From: Paenibacillus polysaccharolyticus
GTDB lineage: Bacteria > Bacillota > Bacilli > Paenibacillales > Paenibacillaceae
Reading direction: 5' to 3'
DNA length: 64,000 nucleotides
Assembly: GCF_900102085.1 (NCBI RefSeq)
Contig: NZ_FMVM01000002.1
Coordinates: 248,001 to 312,000, forward strand
The position numbers were made by a program, and so were the translations under genes. Of the stretch, positions 8,521 to 18,305 are shown piece after piece (position 1 is the first letter of the stretch; each line of letters starts with the position of its first letter). Under the pieces are notes generated by a model. The model did no database searches and was not told the DNA's origin. It saw only the letters and a list, made by a program, of their open reading frames with translations.

Positions 8521-9944
8521 AGTACGCAACCCGGCTACTGCTGAACTATTTATTTTTCTCTGTATTGTCCTTTGGCATCATCATCTTTGCCGTTAATAAA
8601 GCCATTGATTACTACAGCTTCATTACTATTGAAAAACAGATGATGGAGAAGGCAGATCTCTCCGAGCTGTCCTTCCGTGAAGTGCTGGCACAGCATCGAT
8701 CATCATCAGGGGAGCCGCAGACGAAGGAAATCGTCAGACTTGCACTGGAGAAGCTGAAGGCTTCAGGCAAGGAAGTGCGTATCTATGACAGCTCCAAGCA
8801 GCTACTGGGCTTGGCTGTAGATGGCATCATCATTAATGATGGCAAACCACATATTTTCGAGAAAAATATTGAAAAAGCTCTGAGCGGTAGCTATGCCTAC
8901 ACTGTAACGGATGATCATCTGCTTTATTTTGCGACTCCCATTCAGAATCAATTTTACGAAAATGCTTATGTGTACGAGTTCGTAGAGGACATTTCGTACT
9001 TTTATGCAATCATGGATCAAATCCGTTATGTGCTGTTTGCAGGCGCGGGCGGATTCATTGTGCTGATTACGTTAGCCAGTCTGTGGATTGCACGAAATAC
9101 AACCAAACCGATTAAGGTGCTCCTTGGTGCCGCGCAAAGTTTCTCCAGACAGGAATTTAAGCGAGTTCATCTGAACCGCAAGGATGAGCTGGGGATGCTC
9201 GCGGATGGACTCGACTCCATGGGACAGCAGCTTCATAATTACATTCAATACCAGAAACAATTTGTCTCGAACGTGTCTCACGAATTAAAAACACCTCTCG
9301 CAGCCATTCGTGGTTTCTCTCAATACTTGTACGAAGGAGAGAATGAGAACGAAGAGCTACAAAAAATCTATGCTCATCTGTTGCAGGAATCGGATCGGCT
9401 CACCCGTTTGATTAATGAACTGTTGTTGTTATCCCGATTTGACAAGGCAGGTTCAAGCGAGCTGGAGGTCGAAAAGACGGAAATGAACGCACTGATCCAG
9501 CAAGTCGCCAGAAATATGGAAGCCAAAGCTAAGGATAAAGAGATCAGGATCACAGTTAAACAAGTAGAGGAAGACCAGGCGGATGAAGGTCTGACAAAAG
9601 TCTATGCGAGCGTCAATCCAATGCTCATGTCCCATGCAATCGCCAACCTGTTGGATAACGCTATCAAATATTCAGGCAGTCATTCGCAAATTAATGTGGA
9701 GATGGAACATACGTCAAGCGAGGTCGTTGTAAAGATAAGTGACCAAGGCATAGGCATCGCGGGTGATGAACTAGAGCGAGTGCAGGAGCGCTTTTACCGG
9801 GCGAAAAATGCAAGCACAGCGAATGGTTCAGGTCTCGGTTTGTCCATTTGCAAAGAGATCGTCGAGCGTTTTAATGGATATATCGACATCGAAAGTGAGT
9901 TAGGACAAGGTACGACAATTACGATTGTGTTACCTCGTGTCTAA
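8517..9944 (+). CDS. sensor histidine kinase, probable CTG start
   Basis: Kinase of the second two-component system. The first ordinary start in frame is TTG 8565, which would cut away half of TM1. Reading up to CTG 8517 restores M-K-Y-A-T-R-L-L-L-N-Y-L and a full TM1 (about 5-25). GGAGG at 8503-8507 is 9 nt from the CTG, which overlaps the regulator stop (CTGA). From there: extracytoplasmic domain (about 30-165), TM2 (about 172-195), HAMP, HisKA with H255 (S-H-E-L-K-T-P), HATPase_c with N-L-L-D-N-A-I-K-Y, D-Q-G-I-G-I and G-S-G-L-G-L. Length is 475 aa. The ligand is unknown. Confidence 0.88.
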   Translation: MKYATRLLLNYLFFSVLSFGIIIFAVNKAIDYYSFITIEKQMMEKADLSELSFREVLAQHRSSSGEPQTKEIVRLALEKLKASGKEVRIYDSSKQLLGLAVDGIIINDGKPHIFEKNIEKALSGSYAYTVTDDHLLYFATPIQNQFYENAYVYEFVEDISYFYAIMDQIRYVLFAGAGGFIVLITLASLWIARNTTKPIKVLLGAAQSFSRQEFKRVHLNRKDELGMLADGLDSMGQQLHNYIQYQKQFVSNVSHELKTPLAAIRGFSQYLYEGENENEELQKIYAHLLQESDRLTRLINELLLLSRFDKAGSSELEVEKTEMNALIQQVARNMEAKAKDKEIRITVKQVEEDQADEGLTKVYASVNPMLMSHAIANLLDNAIKYSGSHSQINVEMEHTSSEVVVKISDQGIGIAGDELERVQERFYRAKNASTANGSGLGLSICKEIVERFNGYIDIESELGQGTTITIVLPRV

Positions 9945-9977
9945 ACACATTTCTAAAACGAAGCCCAAATAAATACC

Positions 9978-10031
9978 GTTACAAGACTGATACATTTCTG
10001 TTATAAGACTAACAAATGCTTCTTTTATAAT
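9978..10031 (+). promoter_or_regulatory. 11-bp-phased regulator boxes and -10 upstream of lipoprotein
   Basis: GTTACAAGACT (9978-9988) and GTTATAAGACT (10000-10010) are 22 bp apart, with a weaker copy GATACATTTCT exactly between. TATAAT lies at 10026-10031 without a good -35. Direct repeats on an 11-bp period next to -35 are typical for OmpR/PhoB-type activators; the adjacent regulator at 7813 is the natural candidate. Confidence 0.55.
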
Positions 10032-10069
10032 GACTTCATAAGAACAAATCACACATTTATGGAGGGATT

Positions 10070-10789
10070 ATGATGAAATTAACAAAGAAATCTGCGAGCT
10101 TTATCCTGCTAAGTGCTTTACTAACGGTAGCTCTGACGGGCTGTCAGTCCACGGATGCGAAGTCACCAACAACCGGACAGAATTCGGCTGAGCAAAATAC
10201 GTCGAATGGACAAAGAAAAGGTGAAGGAACATCCGATTCAAAAAAACCGGATTCCGAAGGTACTGAAGGACAGGGCTCTGAAGTAGTGAAGGAAGGTTCA
10301 GTGAAGAAGGAAAGCAATGTGGTGCTGAAGGAGCTGGCTTTTGTCTATAATGAGCACACCATTGCGATTTCGGATACAGCGAATGAAGAGCAGATGGAAC
10401 AGATGCTGGGCAAACCAGACAATTTCAAATCCCACACGTATACTGAAGGTGATGGAACCAATATGGATAATTTAATCGGATTTACGGAAAAAGTATACAC
10501 GTATCCTGGTATGGAGATTAAAACGATCAGTGTACCTGAAGGAAAACAAGACTCGATCTTTGATATCAAAATTACCGATCCCAAGTATACAACAGTTCGA
10601 AACATTAAAGCAGGGGATAGCCTAGACACACTTAAAAAAGCTTATCCTGAAGGAAAGCTGGTAGGAGATGGGGCACCTGACGAGGAAGACGACTTCCGTT
10701 ACGAGCCATCGAACTATGTAGATGTCATGTCATTCCATATTAAGGATGCCAAGGTCGAGAGCATTCATATCTTCAGCCTGCTGGACTAA
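10070..10789 (+). CDS. secreted lipoprotein of unknown function
   Basis: A 239-aa protein with a type II signal peptide: basic start, hydrophobic core and lipobox L-T-G-C near residue 25, so it is anchored outside the membrane. A Ser/Thr/Gly/Lys-rich linker (about 28-80) follows, then an acidic folded part (about 85-239) with a segment S-L-D-T-L-K-K-A-Y-P-E-G resembling the short repeat of BLIP/SmpA-like folds. I do not recognise the family. GGAGGG precedes ATG 10070; ATG 10073 is an equal alternative. It follows the second two-component system and has its own promoter with phased boxes, suggesting that system regulates it. Confidence 0.85.
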   Translation: MMKLTKKSASFILLSALLTVALTGCQSTDAKSPTTGQNSAEQNTSNGQRKGEGTSDSKKPDSEGTEGQGSEVVKEGSVKKESNVVLKELAFVYNEHTIAISDTANEEQMEQMLGKPDNFKSHTYTEGDGTNMDNLIGFTEKVYTYPGMEIKTISVPEGKQDSIFDIKITDPKYTTVRNIKAGDSLDTLKKAYPEGKLVGDGAPDEEDDFRYEPSNYVDVMSFHIKDAKVESIHIFSLLD

Positions 10790-11136
10790 AAGTGTAATTG
10801 ATTTACTTCTTTGATTTATAGAGCCGTATCATAAGATTTACTTTTCGAACCTGCCCAAGAGTTGGGCAGGTTTTTATGTCGTTATGAGTTGATAAGAGAT
10901 TATAGCGTGTTTAATGTATGTAATGTTTTTGACGTTACATATCTCCAGATTTATACATAAAGATTCAGGTGGAGTACAAGTTTTCCTTACGCAACTTTTT
11001 TGGATTCCCATTAAACTCTTGCGGCACTCAGACTATGTTTGCTTACACTTAAAACGTTTCTCTAGACCCACACAAATGTTCAATGATACCATCATACAAG
11101 TGTTACGATAGTTGAAGATTGCAGGAGGAACGAAAT
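10790..11136 (+). other. intergenic region with one terminator
   Basis: This stretch holds the lipoprotein terminator at 10848-10876 and the RBS of the CDF gene (AGGAGG 11123-11128). No convincing gene, operator or riboswitch was recognised in the rest. Confidence 0.5.
10848..10876 (+). terminator. rho-independent terminator
   Basis: A perfect 11-bp stem (AACCTGCCCAA/TTGGGCAGGTT) with a GAG loop is followed by T's. It terminates the lipoprotein gene. Confidence 0.88.
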
Positions 11137-12036
11137 GTGGATCAAGTAAGATACGATAACTTAAAACTCGGGGAACGTGGGGCGATCATCAGTATCATCG
11201 CTTATATATGTTTGACCGCAATAAAGCTGGTGATTGGCACAATTGCTGGCTCTGAAGCACTCAAAGCAGACGGCTTGAATAACGCAACGGATATTGTCGC
11301 GTCCATCGCCGTACTGATTGGTTTAAGGTTCGCCCAGCGTCCGGCCGATAAAGATCATACATATGGGCACTGGCGGGCAGAAACAGTGGCGTCTCTTGTG
11401 GCCTCATTCATCATGATGGCTGTGGGATTGCAAGTATTATTCGAAGCCTTCGGTTCCGTATTCGAGGGCAAGCACGAATCTCCTGATCTCATTGCTGCGT
11501 ATACAGGCATTTTCTGTGCAATTATTATGGTTTTGGTCTATCGATACAATAAAAGACTGGCCACACGTATCAAAAGTCAGGCTGTTATGGCTGCCGCACG
11601 GGATAATATCTCCGATGCTTGGGTGAGTATCGGTGCCGTCGTCGGGATCGTGGGTTCTCAGTTCGGCCTTCCGTGGCTTGATCCTGTAACGGCAATTATC
11701 GTCGGTTTACTGATCTGCAAAACGGCCTGGGATATTTTCAGAGAAGCTACGCACCATCTTACGGATGGATTCGATGTAGAGTTGATTCAAGAATACCGGG
11801 AGACCATTGCCGGAATTGATGGTGTAGAGACGGTTAAAGATGTACGAGCGCGTAATTACGGCAGCAACGCCGTAGTTGACGTGGTGATCACGGTTCGGGG
11901 AGATTTGGATCTGCAACAAGCACATGATATTTGTACGGATGTGGAGAATGAGCTGCTGGAAGAGCATGATGTGTATACGGTACACGTTCACGTCGAGCCG
12001 GAGCCAGAACAGGAAGTAGTCAAAGAATACATGTAA
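11137..12036 (+). CDS. cation diffusion facilitator (CDF) metal exporter
   Basis: A 299-aa membrane transporter with six TM helices and a cytoplasmic C-terminal ferredoxin-like domain (about 205-290). Metal-site motifs are visible: A-D-G-L-N-N-A-T-D in TM2, the H-T-Y-G-H-W-R-A-E loop and D-N-I-S-D-A in TM5. The NxxxD plus DNxxD pattern is that of the MMT1/FieF branch, which includes the B. subtilis manganese exporters MneP/MneS, so Mn or Fe efflux is plausible; the metal is not proven. The frame extends to TTG 11119, but AGGAGG 11123-11128 selects GTG 11137 (M-D-Q-V-R-Y-D). It is a single gene. Confidence 0.9.
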   Translation: MDQVRYDNLKLGERGAIISIIAYICLTAIKLVIGTIAGSEALKADGLNNATDIVASIAVLIGLRFAQRPADKDHTYGHWRAETVASLVASFIMMAVGLQVLFEAFGSVFEGKHESPDLIAAYTGIFCAIIMVLVYRYNKRLATRIKSQAVMAAARDNISDAWVSIGAVVGIVGSQFGLPWLDPVTAIIVGLLICKTAWDIFREATHHLTDGFDVELIQEYRETIAGIDGVETVKDVRARNYGSNAVVDVVITVRGDLDLQQAHDICTDVENELLEEHDVYTVHVHVEPEPEQEVVKEYM

Positions 12037-12070
12037 TATTCAAAAAAATATAAAAGGACCTTGAAAAGGC

Positions 12071-12106
12071 AAAAACCAGTAAACGATGATGTTTACTGGT
12101 TTTTTT
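12071..12106. terminator. strong terminator
   Basis: A 14-bp perfect stem AAAAACCAGTAAAC/GTTTACTGGTTTTT with loop GATGAT and a T-run. It lies after the CDF gene and also faces the convergent ferritin-like gene. Confidence 0.9.
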
Positions 12107-12183
12107 GATGTTGTTACCTATTTAAGGTTCGTTCAGTTTTTAACATGCAAGCATCAACACCAACGACCTCACCTAACAATCAT

Positions 12184-12651
12184 TTAGGCATAATTGTACA
12201 TAATCAGATTATTGTACTTATCCGCATGTTTTTGTTCGTCTAGAATGATTCCCCATACCGTGTCTTTGTAAATGCCGTAGGGGAGACCAAACCATATTCT
12301 TCTGTACTTCTCCACCGCAGCAAGCTCGCCCTGAAATGCCTTTTGTAAACCACCCAGATACGATGTAACGTTTTCCGGGGATTCAGTGCTTACGCCTGTG
12401 ATCTCCTGGCCTGTAAGGTCTTTGTACATCTCTCTGAACATCTGATTGTGTCCACGCTCATCATCGCGAATGCTTGTAATAATCGCGGCTTGGTACGTAT
12501 CTGGAGCCATACGAATAAGAGCGTCATAAAACATTTCATCATTTCGCTCGCCTTGAACAGCGGATTGAATGAGTCCGAGTGCTTCAGCTGTTGATGTGGC
12601 CCACACGGGAGTAAAGGGTTTTCGATAAAAATAAGGATACGTTGTGTACAT
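12184..12651 (-). CDS. ferritin-like-fold protein
   Basis: A 155-aa helical protein. Carboxylate/His motifs fit a ferritin-like four-helix bundle: E-R-N-D-E-M-F (helix A), D-D-E-R-G-H-N (helix B, ExxH-like), G-E-L-A-A-V-E-K-Y (helix C) and L-D-E-Q-K-H-A-D-K-Y (helix D). These could bind a di-iron or manganese centre. An upstream in-frame ATG at 12690 lacks a ribosome-binding site. GGAGGT sits 6 nt before ATG 12651 (M-Y-T-T-Y-P-Y-F-Y), which is chosen. The Tyr-rich start resembles spore-coat-associated ferritin-like proteins of bacilli, but this is only suggestive. Confidence 0.8.
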   Translation of the reverse strand: MYTTYPYFYRKPFTPVWATSTAEALGLIQSAVQGERNDEMFYDALIRMAPDTYQAAIITSIRDDERGHNQMFREMYKDLTGQEITGVSTESPENVTSYLGGLQKAFQGELAAVEKYRRIWFGLPYGIYKDTVWGIILDEQKHADKYNNLIMYNYA

Positions 12652-12755
12652 ACCAATACCTCCATAACAATAATGAGTTAAGATATGCACATATGCCCAG
12701 AAACGTAACCCTCTCTCTTTTGCTGTGCTTCATGCTATGCCTGCACCAGAGCCCT

Positions 12756-13226
12756 TTAACGTTCGATCTGCTTAACGATATCGTCTCTAATCATGATTTT
12801 TATCAGCTTACTGTAACCATAGGCAATGATAAGCGCCAGGAAATAAGACCAAAACGTCCAGAAGATAGTCCATCCATTAAAATAAACAACATGTCCCATA
12901 AGCTTGGCAATGTACTCGATCAATGTCAACAAGAGCGCTGAAACAGTGATACTCGGCCAAGGTCTGAAGTGTTTAACAAGGATTAGATACATCATAATGC
13001 AACCCGTAACCGGATATATTCCCAGATCCATCGGGAGAGCCGCAAAGGCTTCATTGCGAGTGTTAGGTAGTATATTCCAGAAGAAATTGAAGCCAACACT
13101 ATTAATACAAGTGGATGTAGCCACACCAAGCGGAAAATAAATCAAAACGAGTCTATAGTTCCGCCGTAAAATCCATGCACCGATCAGAAGGGGGATGACC
13201 ATACCAACGATCCAATTGACCAGCAT
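12756..13226 (-). CDS. CBO0543-family multi-pass membrane protein
   Basis: A 156-aa hydrophobic protein with about five TM helices. The motifs R-R-N-Y-R-L-V-L-I-Y-F-P-L-G, the N-F-F-W segment and the F-W-T-F-W-S-Y-F near the end agree with the CBO0543 family of small membrane proteins of Bacillus, Paenibacillus and Clostridium; its function is unknown. The frame opens at 13277, but GGAGGG lies just before ATG 13226 (M-L-V-N-W-I-V-G-M). It lies between the ferritin-like gene and a small membrane protein, all on the minus strand, possibly co-transcribed. Confidence 0.75.
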   Translation of the reverse strand: MLVNWIVGMVIPLLIGAWILRRNYRLVLIYFPLGVATSTCINSVGFNFFWNILPNTRNEAFAALPMDLGIYPVTGCIMMYLILVKHFRPWPSITVSALLLTLIEYIAKLMGHVVYFNGWTIFWTFWSYFLALIIAYGYSKLIKIMIRDDIVKQIER

Positions 13227-13304
13227 ATCTTTTCCCTCCAAATTAAACTGTGAGTTTTGACTGTAGTACCGATTCATAAGATGTTTAATTCTGAACTCTC
13301 GCCA

Positions 13305-13490
13305 TTAATCCGTTTTTTTCTGCTCAAGGAGAAGATTCACTTTATCCGTAAGTGCATTTAATTTTTGATCATAGTGTCTGTACGTGTACCAGCCAATCAC
13401 AGCTTTGATCGCAAAAAAGAGAACCGCAGCAATGACGACCAAGATGTAATTGTGTGCGATCTGTTTCAACCAATCATTGATGTGTTGCAT
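13305..13490 (-). CDS. small single-pass membrane protein
   Basis: A 61-aa protein: an amphipathic start (N-D-W-L-K-Q-I-A), one TM helix (about 16-37) and a C-terminal heptad-like helix (L-N-A-L-T-D-K-V-N-L-L-L-E-Q) that may form a coiled coil. A GGGGG Shine-Dalgarno sits 8-9 nt before the ATG. It is the first gene of a possible minus-strand group with the CBO0543 and ferritin-like genes. Function unknown. Confidence 0.65.
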   Translation of the reverse strand: MQHINDWLKQIAHNYILVVIAAVLFFAIKAVIGWYTYRHYDQKLNALTDKVNLLLEQKKTD

Positions 13491-13770
13491 TGTTTACAAC
13501 CCCCGTCGCGTACATATATCATCTGGTTAAGATGCCCAATACATCTTAAGGTAATTCATAAATCTAATAAGATCCTTTGATTAAAGTAAGAGATGATTTC
13601 TGTGTTGTAAAGGAATCATCTCACTATTCATCCAATGAATTGGTGAGTTAAAACAAATATAAATATACCTTTCAGCAGATTCTTCTTTTCGGTAGAATAG
13701 AGTTATCCGATCTGTAATCTTTTTCCTTATTGATAACGGATTGGAAAAATGAACTGAAGGAGGAGAATGA

Positions 13771-15819
13771 ATGAAATCGGTTGCTTGCAGGGAGAGGCAA
13801 TTGGTGTACAGAAGGGTGGGTGTGATGCTCGTATTCATCATGCTGGCCAGTGTTTTACTTGGGCCCGGTTCAACGGCTCGGGCTGCCGGGAAGACGATTA
13901 CGTCCATGGAGTACTTTTCATCTGCTGACGGACCTGTCATATCCAAATCCGGGGTTGGCAAGGCCAGTTTCGGATTCGTGATGCCTAAGTTTAATGGGGG
14001 TTCTGCTGCATGGAGCGAGGTGAACGAGGATTTAGGTGTTAATGTCAAGGTAGGAAGCGAGTGGGTGGATATTGATCAGGCGGAAGGCTTTACGTACAAC
14101 CAAAACTGGGGACACTGGACTGACGCCGGCTTTCATGGATATTGGTTCACTCTCTCCTCAACCACCGATGTTCAATTGTATTCCAAAGCGAACGGAATAA
14201 AGCTTGATTATCGACTGGTCTTTCAGAACATTAACGAAACAACGATCTCAGCAATGAGCCCTACACAGGGGCCTGACATCATTGCCAGCAGCACCGGAGG
14301 CGCCGGCTTTACGTATCCCACCTTTAACAATAATCCATCAGTCACCTATGAAGCCGTCGCTCAGGATCTCAAGGTGTATGTGAAACCGGTGCAGAGCAAC
14401 ACGTGGATTGATATTGACAATAACGCAGCCAGCGGCTGGATTTACGATCAGAACTTCGGCCAATTCACTGAGGGTGGAGGAGGATATTGGTTTAACGTAA
14501 CCGAGTCTATTCACGTCAAGCTGCAGTCCAAAACATCGGCTGTGAATATTATTTACACCATTACATTCAATGAACCTGTGCGTAATTCATTCGTAGTTAC
14601 TCCCTATGAAGGAACAACTTTCACAGCAGATGAAAGCGGTTCCATTGGTATCCCGCTACCCAAGATTGGCGGGAGCGCACCTATTGCGAAGGAATTACAA
14701 AATTTTGTCTACCAAATCAATATCAATGGTCAATGGGTAGACTTAAGTAATAGTGGTCAAAGTAAATTTACGTATTCCGCCAATGGCTACAATCCGATTT
14801 CCGATGCCAATCAGTGGGGATACTGGGCCGATCATATCTACGGTCTATGGTTCCGGCCTATTCAGGAAAATATGCAAATTCGAATCGGCTATCCGCTTAA
14901 CGGACAACCCGGTGGAAACGTAGGCAGCAACTATGTGAATTATACACTCATTGGCAACCCGGATGCCCCGCGTCCCGATGGCTCGGACCAAGAAGACATC
15001 ATCATCGGTACACCGAACAATCCGGCGATTGAAGGCATGAATCTGATTTGGCAGGATGAGTTCAGTGGTTCTGCGCTGGATACAAGCAAATGGAATATAG
15101 AAACAGGGTATTATCTCAATGATGATCCGGGAACCTGGGGGTGGGGCAATGCGGAGCTCCAGCACTACACTACCAGTCCGCAAAATATTTTTGTTCAGGA
15201 TGGAAAATTAAATATCCGTGCAACACATAGTAACCAATCATTCCCTCAAGACCCGAATCGTTTTGCTAAATATGCTTCCGGTAAGGTGAATACCAAAGAC
15301 AAGTTATCCTTGAAGTACGGGCGTGTCGATTTCCGTGCCAAGCTGCCTACAGGAGATGGCGTATGGCCTGCACTCTGGATGCTACCGCAAGATTCGGTAT
15401 ATGGCACATGGGCTGCATCAGGCGAAATTGACGTGATGGAGGCAAGAGGCCGTCTGCCTGGAACAAGCAGTGGGACGATTCACTTTGGCGGGCAATGGCC
15501 TGCCAATCAGTATGCAGGTGGAGAGTATCACTTCCCCGCAGGACAAACTATTGCTAACGATTATCACGTATATTCTGTAGTTTGGGAACCGGACAACATC
15601 AAATGGTACGTGGACGGCAAATTCTTCTATAAAGTTACCAATCAGCAGTGGTCGTCTGCAGCTGCACCGAACAACCCTAATGCTCCATTTGATGAACCGT
15701 TCTATTTAATCATGAACTTGGCGATCGGCGGTAATTTCGATGGTGGCCGCATTCCGGATGCTTCAGATATTCCTGCAACCATGCAGGTGGATTATGTTCG
15801 GGTGTATAAACAGCAATAA
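13771..15819 (+). CDS. secreted GH16 endo-beta-1,3-glucanase (laminarinase)
   Basis: A 682-aa secreted enzyme cleaving beta-1,3-glucans such as laminarin or fungal wall glucan. A signal peptide (about 1-39, ending A-R-A-A) is followed by three related beta-sandwich modules of about 110 residues (about 41-155, 157-268, 273-394). Each carries the W-x-D-I/L ... G-Y/L-W-F pattern, as expected of glucan-binding modules. The GH16 domain covers about 423-682, with nucleophile/acid motif E552-I-D-V-M-E557 and aromatic subsite residues (W-P-A-L-W-M-L-P). Length and order match the GlcA/BglH-type glucanases of 'Bacillus circulans' (now Paenibacillus/Niallia relatives), recalled from memory. AAGGAGGAG precedes ATG 13771. 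It has its own terminator downstream. Confidence 0.93.
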   Translation: MKSVACRERQLVYRRVGVMLVFIMLASVLLGPGSTARAAGKTITSMEYFSSADGPVISKSGVGKASFGFVMPKFNGGSAAWSEVNEDLGVNVKVGSEWVDIDQAEGFTYNQNWGHWTDAGFHGYWFTLSSTTDVQLYSKANGIKLDYRLVFQNINETTISAMSPTQGPDIIASSTGGAGFTYPTFNNNPSVTYEAVAQDLKVYVKPVQSNTWIDIDNNAASGWIYDQNFGQFTEGGGGYWFNVTESIHVKLQSKTSAVNIIYTITFNEPVRNSFVVTPYEGTTFTADESGSIGIPLPKIGGSAPIAKELQNFVYQININGQWVDLSNSGQSKFTYSANGYNPISDANQWGYWADHIYGLWFRPIQENMQIRIGYPLNGQPGGNVGSNYVNYTLIGNPDAPRPDGSDQEDIIIGTPNNPAIEGMNLIWQDEFSGSALDTSKWNIETGYYLNDDPGTWGWGNAELQHYTTSPQNIFVQDGKLNIRATHSNQSFPQDPNRFAKYASGKVNTKDKLSLKYGRVDFRAKLPTGDGVWPALWMLPQDSVYGTWAASGEIDVMEARGRLPGTSSGTIHFGGQWPANQYAGGEYHFPAGQTIANDYHVYSVVWEPDNIKWYVDGKFFYKVTNQQWSSAAAPNNPNAPFDEPFYLIMNLAIGGNFDGGRIPDASDIPATMQVDYVRVYKQQ

Positions 15820-15900
15820 TGGTTTTAGCTTAGTCCGTTAAATTAGCGAGAGCGAAATCCTTCGTGTAAAGTAACATGATTATTAACGCTATATACCTGG

Positions 15901-15926
15901 GGTGAACTTCGATTCACCTCTTTTTT
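15901..15926 (+). terminator. rho-independent terminator
   Basis: GGTGAA/TTCACC stem followed by CTTTTTT, ending the glucanase gene. The stem is short (6 bp). Confidence 0.7.
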
Positions 15927-16097
15927 GTACACGTAAGAGAGGTAAAGGCCAGCACGTAATCAAAGACATAGATGTCAAATAGTTGAGTTTTTTCTTTGTG
16001 CGAGTACATCGAATCCTAAAAATGTTGCAAACTGTAGCAATTTATGTTGCAATGAGATGAAACTTTCTGTTTACAAAGAAGAAGGAACGTGAGGTAA

Positions 16098-16844
<747 letters not shown>

Positions 16845-16880
16845 CTATAGAGGTCGATTAAGGTTTTGTAAGGTATACTT

Positions 16881-16918
16881 AAAAGCCGATTCCAGATGTA
16901 GATGTGGAATCGGCTTTT
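16881..16918. terminator. bidirectional terminator
   Basis: A perfect 13-bp stem AAAAGCCGATTCC/GGAATCGGCTTTT between the convergent aminopeptidase and oxidoreductase genes. Confidence 0.9.
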
Positions 16919-16922
16919 AGCG

Positions 16923-18149
16923 TTAGAGAGTCATTTTTTCAACAAGGGGTCTGTTCTGCAAATATAGATCCATATCCGGGCTGGAGCCATGCACGATATT
17001 GTCCGTTACAATTTTTGCCAACACTCCGTTATACACGGTTCCATTGTCGCCATAAGCCATAATGACGTAACAATGCGGATATGACTCATATTGTCCGATT
17101 ACCGGCAAGCCGTCATGTGTTCCCCCGTAGAATGCTCCTAAATAATACTCGGGTTCCACCTGAATATTTGGAAAAAGCTTATTAAATTCTTGGATCAGTT
17201 TATCCTTACTTGCCAAAATTTTAGAATCCCTGGTTTCCACGTAGGCCGTATCCTTATCCATGCCGCCGATAATAATACGGTTATCCGTCGTTGTGCGCAT
17301 ATAAACATACGGACGTGCCGTTTCCCAAATTAACGTGCGTTTGTACCAGTTTTCTAAATCAGAAACCGGCTTGGTAATAACAGCGTAAGAGCTGGAAAGC
17401 GTGGCATTTTTTTCTACTTTAAAGTCTTTATCTTCATATCCAGCCGCAATAATCACATGTTTCGCACGAATCTCGTGGCGTTCTTTGGTATAGAAAACAG
17501 CCGAATCGTTCTCAAAACGTTTACCTGAAATCTCGGTTTCCTCGTAGATCCGTACACCTTCTGATTTTGCTTTCTCAAGCAGTCCATAAACGAATTTTAA
17601 CGGGTTCATCTCGGCATCATCATGATAATAAATCGCAGCTGATTTAGAGAAAGGATATACGCTTGATATACGCTGCTCATCCCAAAAATCCACGTTGAAA
17701 CCGTGCTTTTTGAGAAGTTCATATTCTTCTTGCAATGCCGGGATATCTTCCAGGTAACTCGCGTAATACAAGCTATCACGTCTTGTAAAATCAGGCTTAA
17801 TCGGGAGCTCGCTACTGATATGCTCAATATGATTGATCGATTGTTCACACAATTTCAGATGACGGGCGGCTGCTTCTTCACCGAATGTATTCTTCAAAGA
17901 TACAAAGCTCTTTTCCCCTGCATATTGAATCAACGCAGTGTTGGTGCTTGTGCTGCCTTCTCCAACCTTTCGCTTGTCCACGACAACGACTGATAATCCT
18001 TGATTACAAAGAAAATGAGCACACTGTGCACCCGAACTGCCCGCACCGATGATGAGAACATCACAAGTAATATTTTCCTCAAGCTTCGGGTAAGAAGGAG
18101 GATTTGTTACCGTGGTTGGCCAATACAATTTGCCGCTCTGCAGATCCAT
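16923..18149 (-). CDS. FAD-dependent oxidoreductase (DAO family)
   Basis: A 408-aa flavoenzyme of the D-amino-acid oxidase/glycine oxidase-like fold. The Rossmann motif G-A-G-S-S-G-A (about 36-42) follows a beta strand (C-D-V-L-I-I), with V-V-V-V-D-K-R for the adenosine ribose. The C-terminal G-x-x-D-G-L-P-V-I-G motif with Y-G-D-N-G closes the FAD site. The family oxidises secondary or tertiary amines with O2; the substrate here is not clear. AAGGAG precedes the ATG. It is divergent from an MFS exporter, separated by a region with a long inverted repeat. Confidence 0.85.
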   Translation of the reverse strand: MDLQSGKLYWPTTVTNPPSYPKLEENITCDVLIIGAGSSGAQCAHFLCNQGLSVVVVDKRKVGEGSTSTNTALIQYAGEKSFVSLKNTFGEEAAARHLKLCEQSINHIEHISSELPIKPDFTRRDSLYYASYLEDIPALQEEYELLKKHGFNVDFWDEQRISSVYPFSKSAAIYYHDDAEMNPLKFVYGLLEKAKSEGVRIYEETEISGKRFENDSAVFYTKERHEIRAKHVIIAAGYEDKDFKVEKNATLSSSYAVITKPVSDLENWYKRTLIWETARPYVYMRTTTDNRIIIGGMDKDTAYVETRDSKILASKDKLIQEFNKLFPNIQVEPEYYLGAFYGGTHDGLPVIGQYESYPHCYVIMAYGDNGTVYNGVLAKIVTDNIVHGSSPDMDLYLQNRPLVEKMTL

Positions 18150-18305
18150 CTCGAATCTCTCCTTAAATATATTCGATACGTAGTATGAGCACTTTGTTGG
18201 AAGTCAATGCAGAGCATACGTTTCTTATGAAGGAGCAAATGGCGAGTATACCGAACATGAAGCGACTTTAGACAGGCCTTCGGATCAGCATGATCAACGA
18301 AGAAG

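Noticed and set aside
10914-11111. 65-aa frame before the CDF gene
   Set aside because: No RBS and no recognisable fold; lies in an ordinary spacer.
13590-13623. Hairpin GAGATGATT/AATCATCTC as a terminator
   Set aside because: No T-run on either strand; may be chance or part of a spacer.
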